Shown here one piece after another: positions 16,664 through 22,915 of a DNA stretch of 33,666 nucleotides. Position 1 is the first letter of the stretch. Every line of letters begins with the position of its first letter. The stretch lies in NCBI GenBank assembly GCA_002342175.1, contig DDPL01000051.1, positions 1 to 33,666 on the forward strand, in the 5' to 3' direction. The stretch comes from Legionellales bacterium UBA2469 (lineage in GTDB: Bacteria; Pseudomonadota; Gammaproteobacteria; Legionellales; Legionellaceae). The position numbers were made by a program, and so were the translations under genes. The notes beneath the pieces were generated by a model. The model was not told the origin of the DNA and made no database searches. It worked only from the letters and a program-made list of their open reading frames with translations.

Positions 16664-18919
16664 TTATCGGGGTTTAAATTTTTCAAAGGATTGTTTGATA
16701 GTTTCTATTTTTTCTTCGCTTGTTGTTTTAGCTTTTTGAAAAAGAAATAGCGCTCGTCCTTTACTTTTTTTGGAATCAATTAACTGAGTCGCAATTAGGA
16801 GTAATCCTAAACCTGTTAATGCAATCGCTATATTTTTTACAATGGTCGGCCATGCTATACGATATGATGCCATTTCTGAATTCTTGCTATTTAAAAACGT
16901 CATGATATTCGTTTTAAATGTTGGAAAATCATCCCAATCTTTTTTCTCATAAAATTCAGTCGTTCGTTCTCTCAATTGCATAGATAGTTCAACTAAGATT
17001 TGTCCTTTTGATGACCTTTTCTGCTTTAATATCTCTCCATAGTTATGCAATCCTTGAATGGCATCAAGTAAAACTGTTTTCTGGGTTTCGATTGAAGTTA
17101 TAAAATCAGATGAACCATGAACGTTCACATCTTGTGTGGAAAGGGAAGGCGCCATCACCATGATTAAATTTAATGCACGCTCATATTTAATTATTTTGCT
17201 ATCAATCTCAGCTTTGTCTATATTTATAAAAGTAATCGCCTCTTCCAGTTCATTTGGATGATTTATTATTTGTTCTTTCATTTCTTCATAGTGATTTTCA
17301 TCAAGCTGATATTGACGATGAGGCAAATACGGATTAGATTGGCCACCTGCTTTTTCATAATGAATATCTATTTGAGTGCAAAAATCTTCCCATGAAAGGT
17401 CACTTCGAAGGAGTGGCAAGACTAAATTCCCGAGTGTTTTTTTAAAATGAAGGGCTGCGAGTTCTTGTTGTAATGATTGAAAAACCATTTGTACATCAAT
17501 TCCGGTACTCATCAAATGCCTAACTTGTTCTATATCATGATTTTTGACTGCTTTTGCAAGCATTATTTTCTCTAAAACATCTAAACCATCCTCAAAATTT
17601 CTGATGAATGTAGAGATATCATTTGAATTTTTTTTCGTTGCTGCTCTTGCTTCTGCTTTATGTTTATTCACGTAATGTTGGAAACTTTTATATCCTGCTT
17701 GAGTCACATCGAACATAAAAGGATTTGATGAACCATTATATTGATAATCCATCACTTGTCTTTTATTCATATAATCTTGCCAAGTTAGGTTTTGAAAATG
17801 AAGCATAGCCTCTTCTCGTATGAACTTAAGTAGATTTATTCGATGTTTTAATGAAGTAATTGCTGCTTGTATACTGGATTCGTCGGATGTTAACAGTGAC
17901 GCAGTGGCATAACCGCTTTGAATTGCTGCGCTCTCTATTGGGCCAAAACTAAAAGTATTTTCTGGAATTTTTATGTCTTTACCATTGACCTCAATCAATT
18001 GACGTTCTAATTTAATGGTGTTTTTAATCTTTTCTAGCTGATGAAGATCATTAAACTCCTCTTGATTTAAACGAAACGTATTTGGATGACCATCAGGTGA
18101 AGTATGAAATGTCAATAATTTTTCAACTTGGCTAAAGGAAAGTCGTAGCATGTCTGCGGGCAACTCGCCATATTTATTACGAATATGGCGAGTTGCTCCA
18201 TATTTTTCGAGTAAAAGTATAGCGTTGTAATCTCGCCTAGCATAGGCAATATGCAATGCAGTATTGCCCCTAGTTGGTTCCTGGTAATTAATCTGCTGAG
18301 AAGCTCCCAGACGTAGCAATTTTTCTGCTATTTGCAGATTACTAACATCTAGGTCCATATTCCCACCATTACTTTTATCTGTATAGCCTTTTGCAATAAC
18401 CAGTTGTAAGGGCGTTTGACCGACAGTAGTGAGTTTCCCATGACCCTCATTTGAAAATAAGCCAAAGCACAATCCAGTGGTTTCGGTTTCCATCGGTTCC
18501 GGGTACCTCATCATTGTATCCGTTTTATTTATCCAAACTAAACGCTGATCTAAAGTTTGGTTTTGCTCAGCAGAGGTTAATAATTCATCAACAAGCTTAT
18601 TTTGAGCATTTCCTATCAACCATGTAAATGGAACTACTCCTTCAAATGATAAATTTTGATTTAAATCCAAGCCTTTTGCTAATAATTGGCCTCTTAAATC
18701 ATCATCCAGATAATCTAAAAAGTTAACAATACCTTCAAATTCTTCTCCAGATCCCGAATAACTTTCAACACGCCATTTTGTATTGACGGCGTTAGTATCG
18801 AGAAGAAGTCGCGCTAGTTCTTCTGCAATATTGAAAATCTCAGGATCACGATTAAAAAGTAATGTGTCAGCATGTTTATTTTTACAAAGTAAAGTGCATC
18901 GCTCTTTTAATGAGTTCAT
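16664..18919 (-). CDS. Ankyrin-repeat protein with C-terminal membrane segment; effector candidate
   Basis: This 751-residue protein has at least two ankyrin repeats in its N-terminal third: GQTPLQLVIAKGYTD continuing to IAEKLLRLGAS, and GNTALHIAYARRDYNAILLL with KYGATRHIRNKYGELPADM. The middle is long, polar and helical without a domain I know. One strongly hydrophobic helix lies near the C-terminus (IVKNIAIALTGLGLLLIATQL), followed by a Lys-rich tail. Ankyrin repeats bind proteins, and in Legionella and Coxiella relatives such proteins are often type IV effectors. That role is inferred from architecture only; the tail shows no decisive secretion signal. A 55-codon frame overlaps its start by 4 bp. 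The start lacks a clear ribosome site. The gene contains a perfect 15-bp inverted repeat. Confidence 0.8.
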   Translation of the reverse strand: MNSLKERCTLLCKNKHADTLLFNRDPEIFNIAEELARLLLDTNAVNTKWRVESYSGSGEEFEGIVNFLDYLDDDLRGQLLAKGLDLNQNLSFEGVVPFTWLIGNAQNKLVDELLTSAEQNQTLDQRLVWINKTDTMMRYPEPMETETTGLCFGLFSNEGHGKLTTVGQTPLQLVIAKGYTDKSNGGNMDLDVSNLQIAEKLLRLGASQQINYQEPTRGNTALHIAYARRDYNAILLLEKYGATRHIRNKYGELPADMLRLSFSQVEKLLTFHTSPDGHPNTFRLNQEEFNDLHQLEKIKNTIKLERQLIEVNGKDIKIPENTFSFGPIESAAIQSGYATASLLTSDESSIQAAITSLKHRINLLKFIREEAMLHFQNLTWQDYMNKRQVMDYQYNGSSNPFMFDVTQAGYKSFQHYVNKHKAEARAATKKNSNDISTFIRNFEDGLDVLEKIMLAKAVKNHDIEQVRHLMSTGIDVQMVFQSLQQELAALHFKKTLGNLVLPLLRSDLSWEDFCTQIDIHYEKAGGQSNPYLPHRQYQLDENHYEEMKEQIINHPNELEEAITFINIDKAEIDSKIIKYERALNLIMVMAPSLSTQDVNVHGSSDFITSIETQKTVLLDAIQGLHNYGEILKQKRSSKGQILVELSMQLRERTTEFYEKKDWDDFPTFKTNIMTFLNSKNSEMASYRIAWPTIVKNIAIALTGLGLLLIATQLIDSKKSKGRALFLFQKAKTTSEEKIETIKQSFEKFKPR
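18160..18196. repeat. Perfect 15-bp inverted repeat inside the ankyrin gene
   Basis: GCAACTCGCCATATT (18160-18174) and its exact complement AATATGGCGAGTTGC (18182-18196) flank a 7-nt loop. It encodes the KYGATRHIRNKYGELP part of an ankyrin repeat. Reading continues through it without a break. Confidence 0.9.
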
Positions 18920-19083
18920 TGCAATAAGCTCAATTTGTTTTTTATACTAGCAGTATAGCATGCAGAATGTGCTGGCAATTCACCGACATTCGTTTCGCCT
19001 AAGGAAATTATTCTCTGAAATCCCCGATGAAATAGTCTAGAAGCTTTCGCCGCATATTGGAAAATCTGCCTAGAAGATCTCAT
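18916..19083 (-). CDS. Possible 55-residue small ORF overlapping the ankyrin gene start
   Basis: A leftward ATG at 19083 opens a frame starting MRSSRQIFQYAAKASRLF and ending ASIKNKLSLLQ. Its TGA overlaps the ATG of the ankyrin gene (ATGA, 18916-18919), the usual layout of coupled genes. There is no ribosome site before it, and two -10-like elements for the ankyrin gene (TGC-TATACT, AGTATA) lie within its 3' part, arguing that it may be untranslated leader. No family is recognised. Positions 19084-19164 hold nothing I can name. Confidence 0.3.
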   Translation of the reverse strand: MRSSRQIFQYAAKASRLFHRGFQRIISLGETNVGELPAHSACYTASIKNKLSLLQ

Positions 19084-19164
19084 ATGATTGATCAATTCGC
19101 AGAATATTTTGAAAAAAAGAGTATGTCCTAACTTTAGATACAGATATTACAAGTCTTATGGAAA

Positions 19165-19210
19165 TGGCTCCCCGGACAGGACTCGAACCTGTGACCTAAT
19201 GATTAACAGT
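19165..19210 (-). repeat. attL: displaced 3' half of tRNA-Asn
   Basis: The minus strand carries the 3' half of a tRNA-Asn, from the anticodon loop to CCA: an anticodon-side 18-bp block identical to the intact tRNA (19193-19210), a T arm with perfect pairing (ACAGG/CCTGT) and the CCGGGGA-G-CCA end. Aligned to 25974-26019, 39 of 46 positions agree, with all seven differences in or beside the T arm. Beyond 19213 the match stops, marking the island junction. This is the displaced fragment expected when an element integrates into a tRNA. Confidence 0.85.
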
Positions 19211-19266
19211 TATAAAATAAACGTTTCTATCTATTTCTAATTTTTTCTAAAATATATTTAAATCCA

Positions 19267-19295
19267 TATACAGCAAGGCTTTCTAGTACTATAAT
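19267..19295 (+). promoter_or_regulatory. Putative integrase promoter
   Basis: TATACA (19267-19272) and a perfect TATAAT (19290-19295) are 17 bp apart, giving a start near 19302. The TTCTACAT repeats then fall in the integrase leader, so integrase or its excision factor could repress the gene by binding there. Confidence 0.45.
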
Positions 19296-19318
19296 CACCT
19301 CTTGTCTTTACTTAACTA

Positions 19319-19352
19319 TTCTACACAATCTTTCTACATGGCTTCTACATGG
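19319..19352 (+). repeat. TTCTACA repeats, left end (candidate integrase arm sites)
   Basis: There are three direct copies: TTCTACACAA at 19319, TTCTACATGG at 19332 and TTCTACATGG at 19343. The last two are 11 bp apart, one helical turn. The same pair with the same spacing recurs at the other end of the island (25908-25928). Confidence 0.6.
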
Positions 19353-19371
19353 AAATTAAGGGATCTCAATA

Positions 19372-20589
19372 ATGAAGTTAACTAAAATGAAATTGACTAA
19401 AAAAATTGTTGAAGAGGCCGAACTGCCTATTGGTAAAAACCAAGTGTTCTATCGTGACATTGAATTAAAGGGATTTGCCTTGCGCGTGACATCAAATGGC
19501 AGCAAAAGCTTTGTCGTAGAAAAAAACATCGGCAACAAAGTACGCCGCATTACATTAGGCAAGTATGGCGCGTTAACCACTGAGCAGGCACGCAAAGAAG
19601 CTCAAAAAATTATTGGGCAAATAGCGACAGGGATTGACCCTCTTGCTGCAAAACGCACCGCCAAAATGAACGCCATTACTCTCAATGAGGTGTTTGATGA
19701 TTACACCAAAGCTCGTAAGTCGTTAAAACACAACACGTTATACAATTACAAACGGGTGTTAACGATTGCTTTCGCTGACTGGGGTAGTAAGCCGCTAATC
19801 TCGATCACCAAAGACAAGATTGCCAAGCATCACGAGAAATTAGGTAAAGAACATGGTGAGGCCTATGCCAATTTAGCAATGCGCCTGCTACGCGCCCTCT
19901 TCAACTTCGCGGCGGGACAATATGAAGACGCACAAGGCAAATCGCTCATCACTGAAAACCCCGTGAAACGCCTATCACAAACTCGCGCCTGGTATCGTGT
20001 TGAACGACGACAGACCTTTATTAAGTCCCATGAATTAGCGCCTTGGTACGCGGGAGTTGAGCAATTGCAAAATGAAACCTTGCGTGATTATCTACTATTG
20101 CTCATTCTAACCGGATTACGCCGACAGGAAGCCGCTACTCTGCGCTGGGATCTGGTTGATCTAACCTCTAAAACGTTAACCGTGCTTGATACAAAAAATC
20201 ATGAATCGCACACGCTACCCCTTTCTAATTACCTCTATGAATTGCTATTATCGCGCAGCCAACAAAAGATAAATGATTATGTCTTTCCTGGCACCGGTGC
20301 GGCAGGCTACATCATTGAACCACGCAAACAAATGGTACATGTCACCAAAGCATCAGGCGTACATTTTACCGTTCATGACTTAAGACGAACCTTCATCACG
20401 ATAGCCGAGGGCTTGGATATTTCAGCCTATGCCTTAAAGCGACTAATGAACCACAAAATGAACGGCGACATTACCGCTGGTTATATTGTCACTGATGTTG
20501 AACGCCTCCGAAAACCCATGCAACAAATCACTGATTATATTTTGAAATGCATGAGTGCTATCGCTCCAACCGATATTTTAACAATCTAA
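19372..20589 (+). CDS. int: Tyrosine-recombinase integrase, P4/DUF4102 type
   Basis: This 405-residue site-specific recombinase would insert and excise the island. The N-terminus is the DUF4102 arm-binding domain typical of tRNA-targeting island integrases (YRDIELKGFALRVTSNGSKSF, then ITLGKYGALTTEQARKEA). The SAM-like core-binding domain follows (ITLNEVFDDYTKAR onward). The catalytic domain has Arg250 (LTGLRRQEAATLRW), His335 and Arg338 (VHDLRRTFIT), His361 (RLMNHK) and the nucleophile Tyr371 (ITAGYI), all intact. The start codon is 19372 with an AAGGGA site upstream. The gene lies at the left end, 160 bp from the tRNA fragment, and reads into the island. Confidence 0.95.
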   Translation: MKLTKMKLTKKIVEEAELPIGKNQVFYRDIELKGFALRVTSNGSKSFVVEKNIGNKVRRITLGKYGALTTEQARKEAQKIIGQIATGIDPLAAKRTAKMNAITLNEVFDDYTKARKSLKHNTLYNYKRVLTIAFADWGSKPLISITKDKIAKHHEKLGKEHGEAYANLAMRLLRALFNFAAGQYEDAQGKSLITENPVKRLSQTRAWYRVERRQTFIKSHELAPWYAGVEQLQNETLRDYLLLLILTGLRRQEAATLRWDLVDLTSKTLTVLDTKNHESHTLPLSNYLYELLLSRSQQKINDYVFPGTGAAGYIIEPRKQMVHVTKASGVHFTVHDLRRTFITIAEGLDISAYALKRLMNHKMNGDITAGYIVTDVERLRKPMQQITDYILKCMSAIAPTDILTI

Positions 20590-20611
20590 CCCACAAGCAA
20601 AGGAACATTTC

Positions 20612-21685
20612 ATGAAGAAAGAGCTTAAAACAACGAATGAATCACTGCTTCTCGATCAAAATTATAAACAGTTTTTGAGCGGCATCAAGGAGCGATTACA
20701 AACAGCACAGATCCGCGCAGCACTGGCTGCCAATAGTGAGTTAATTCAATTTTATTGGGAGCTAGGAGCCGATTTAATCGAGAAACAAAAGAGCCATCAA
20801 TGGGGATCAGGTTTTTTAGAGCAATTCTCTCACGACATGCGGCAGGCGTTCCCTGAGATGCAGGGGTTTTCTAAACGAAATCTTGAACACATGCGACGCT
20901 TTGCAACACTATATCCAAAGATTGAATTTGCGAAACAGGCTGTTTCGCAATTACCGTGGGGTCATGTAGTCCGTTTAATGCAGATGATCAAAAACGATAT
21001 GGAGCGAGAATGGTACGCCCAACAAACGATTAAAAATGGTTGGTCGCGCTCTGTTTTAGAAATGCAAATTGAAAGTGAATTGTATGGGCGACAAGCTGAA
21101 TCTAACAAAAAAATAAACAACTTTCATAAGCAGCTACCTGCTCTGCAATCCGATTTAGCCAATGAAATGCTGAAAGATCCGTACAACTTTGACTTTTTAA
21201 CTATTCAAGGCAAAGCGCATGAGCGCGCAATCGAAGAAGCGTTGGTTACTCATATTCGAGACTTTTTAATTGAGCTTGGGCAAGGTTTTGCATTTGTTGG
21301 CTCGCAAGTACCGTTAACGTTCGATGATCAAGAATTCTTTGTGGACTTGCTCTTTTATCACCTGCACTTACGTGCATTCGTGGTTATTGAACTCAAAGCT
21401 GGTAAATTCAAGCCAGAACACACTGGGCAACTTGGTTTTTATATGGCGGCAGTAGATGATCTGATGCGAAAGGAAGGAGACAATCAAACGATAGGGATCA
21501 TCCTTTGTAAATCTAAACACAAAGTTGTTGCTGAATATGCGTTACGCAATATGAACGCACCGATGGGAATCTCAGAATATAGTCTTTCTAAAGCGCTGCC
21601 TAAAGAGCTAAAAACAAGTTTGCCTACGGTGGAAGAGATTGAGCATGAATTGAATGAGACCCCCACAAAAGGAGGTGTTGAATGA
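20612..21685 (+). CDS. DUF1016/YhcG-family PD-(D/E)XK nuclease
   Basis: This is a 357-residue predicted nuclease. The DUF1016 N-terminal helical domain is clear (LIQFYWELGADL, WGSGFLEQFSHDM, FSKRNLEHMRRF, SQLPWGHV, WYAQQTIKNGWSRSVLEMQIES). Next comes the YhcG C-terminal nuclease domain: DPYNFDFLTI, AHERAIEEALV, FAFVGSQVPL, and the active site with Asp245 (FFVDLLFYH), Glu260 and Lys262 (VVIELKAGKF). The catalytic set D...ExK is complete. Family members occur on islands and beside restriction systems, with DNA-degrading or defence roles proposed. It is coupled by a 4-bp overlap to the next gene, so the two probably act together. Confidence 0.9.
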   Translation: MKKELKTTNESLLLDQNYKQFLSGIKERLQTAQIRAALAANSELIQFYWELGADLIEKQKSHQWGSGFLEQFSHDMRQAFPEMQGFSKRNLEHMRRFATLYPKIEFAKQAVSQLPWGHVVRLMQMIKNDMEREWYAQQTIKNGWSRSVLEMQIESELYGRQAESNKKINNFHKQLPALQSDLANEMLKDPYNFDFLTIQGKAHERAIEEALVTHIRDFLIELGQGFAFVGSQVPLTFDDQEFFVDLLFYHLHLRAFVVIELKAGKFKPEHTGQLGFYMAAVDDLMRKEGDNQTIGIILCKSKHKVVAEYALRNMNAPMGISEYSLSKALPKELKTSLPTVEEIEHELNETPTKGGVE

Positions 21686-22482
21686 ATGAACAAAAACAAG
21701 AATGCATTCGAAGAGCTAAAAAAAGACTTAGCGCAAAAATAATTGAGGCCCGTGATTATCTAACAAAAGAAGCAGAATTTCTTTTTGATTCACAATTACC
21801 AATTGAAGAGGTAATGAAGCAAATGGCGAAACACTCTTTCGTCCGCTGGCTGCGTAAAGAAGCTGGTTTTACAGAAGCGTCCAAGAAAATAGTCAATAAA
21901 AAATTATGTATTAAAAAAACCAGTAACGAACGAGTAAATTTGTATCGAGAGAACTTTGCGTTGGAAGGGCTTTGCGCTTTACTACTGCATCTTTTTTCTG
22001 AAAGTAAAAATGAGTTAAAACAGGCTGTTGTTGCTAACGAAGAACGGAACAAGATAATAAAAGCGATGCAAAGCCTACACCATGATCTTACTCAAGGTAA
22101 ACTTTACTTTGGCAATGGAGTGAAACAGCAAGTCCTTTGTATTTTATTAGCTGATTTGTTAAAAACTCCAGGATATAACCCATTTAGCTCAAAAAGAGGA
22201 CATGATCTGTTACTACGCCAAGCATTTACCAAGTTTTTTATAGCAAATTTCACTCAAATTTATGAAGGGGATACCAGTAAATCATCGATAGCTGATATTA
22301 CTTTAAACATCACAGGAATATTTTTTGATGATATTATGGACAAAAGAGAAATTGAAAGAGCTAATGTGGAGATCTCTGCTACCCTACATAACGAAAATGA
22401 ATTTCTAAAAAAAACGATACAGGACATTTATTTAAACAGCGTATCATCAAGTCACGCTGAAATTCTCGGACAAACCCAGTAA
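21682..22482 (+). CDS. Unrecognised island protein coupled to the DUF1016 nuclease
   Basis: This is a 266-residue protein I cannot assign. It is soluble, mostly helical in appearance and rich in Lys and Glu, without signal peptide or membrane segments. The N-terminal 90 residues are basic (KKRLSAKIIEARDYL, KKIVNKKLCIKKTS) and could touch nucleic acid. A second part includes YFGNGVKQQVLCILLADLL, PFSSKRGHDLLLRQAF and NITGIFFDDIMDKREIERA. No Walker, HD or nuclease motif is visible. Its ATG overlaps the nuclease stop (ATGA), implying translational coupling and a shared role, possibly as partner, specificity factor or inhibitor. A hairpin terminator follows it. Confidence 0.75.
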   Translation: MNEQKQECIRRAKKRLSAKIIEARDYLTKEAEFLFDSQLPIEEVMKQMAKHSFVRWLRKEAGFTEASKKIVNKKLCIKKTSNERVNLYRENFALEGLCALLLHLFSESKNELKQAVVANEERNKIIKAMQSLHHDLTQGKLYFGNGVKQQVLCILLADLLKTPGYNPFSSKRGHDLLLRQAFTKFFIANFTQIYEGDTSKSSIADITLNITGIFFDDIMDKREIERANVEISATLHNENEFLKKTIQDIYLNSVSSSHAEILGQTQ

Positions 22483-22486
22483 AAAT

Positions 22487-22503
22487 CGGGGCAGTTAGCC
22501 CCG
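22487..22503 (+). terminator. Hairpin terminator after the nuclease pair
   Basis: CGGGGC (22487-22492), loop AGTTA, GCCCCG (22498-22503), then a T-rich stretch (TATTTCT). It closes the nuclease operon and separates it from the AlpA-primase unit. Confidence 0.6.
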
Positions 22504-22522
22504 TATTTCTAATTTCTCTCTA

Positions 22523-22542
22523 TTAATACGATTGGATCGTTA
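22523..22542. promoter_or_regulatory. Imperfect palindrome before the AlpA-like gene
   Basis: TTAATACGAT (22523-22532) and ATCGTTAA (22535-22542) form an imperfect inverted repeat about 30 bp before the regulator's start. It is a candidate operator for autoregulation or for a helper-phage repressor. Binding is not shown by the sequence. Confidence 0.3.
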
Positions 22543-22570
22543 AAACTTCTAATCATTAATGGAGAACACT

Positions 22571-22915
22571 ATGTTAAATAGCGATAAAAATAAATCCCCA
22601 CCATCAGTCGAGAGTACTGCAAAGAAAATTCGAAAAAGCCGAACAATTGTTCATAAACAACCCAACAGTGAACTTGTACAAATTTTTTGGGCAGCACCCA
22701 ATGAAGCTTTCTTTGGGCAAGAAACAATAGCTCCTGTCATTCAACGAAGTATTAAAAGTCTTGAGTCGGATCGATGGCGTGGGCAAGGTATTCCTTTCCG
22801 AAAGTGTTTAGGGCGTGTCGTATATAAAAAGTCAGATGTTATTGCTTGGATAGAAAATCACGCGCTAGTTACTTCTACAAGTGAATACAACAAGGAGGTA
22901 AATCATGGCGAATGA
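22571..22915 (+). CDS. AlpA-like DNA-binding regulator
   Basis: This is a 114-residue basic protein with a helix-turn-helix/MerR-like excisionase fold in its second half: EAFFGQETIAPVIQRS, LESDRWRGQGIPFRKCLGR, and VVYKKSDVIAWIENH, the last being the beta-hairpin-helix signature of AlpA/Xis proteins. Such proteins switch on integrase or excision and control satellite gene expression. The N-terminal 35 residues are polar and probably disordered. The frame opens at 22559, but the ATG at 22571 has a GGAG site 6 bp upstream and is preferred. It overlaps the primase-helicase gene by 11 bp. Confidence 0.75.
   Translation: MLNSDKNKSPPSVESTAKKIRKSRTIVHKQPNSELVQIFWAAPNEAFFGQETIAPVIQRSIKSLESDRWRGQGIPFRKCLGRVVYKKSDVIAWIENHALVTSTSEYNKEVNHGE

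Noticed and set aside
19165..19210. The left tRNA-Asn sequence as a second functional tRNA gene
   Set aside because: Only the half from anticodon loop to CCA is present; sequence beyond 19213 is AT-rich and cannot form the 5' half.
19211..19330. TTTCTA-type short repeats at the left island end as a possible CRISPR-like array
   Set aside because: The units are short, irregular and AT-rich, with no constant repeat-spacer pattern; no cas-like gene is present.
20928..20950. 10-bp perfect inverted repeat with a 3-nt loop (TTGCGAAACA/TGTTTCGCAA) in the DUF1016 gene
   Set aside because: It falls where the protein has the family's conserved AVSQLPWGH stretch with no sign of insertion, so it is probably a coincidence of codon choice.
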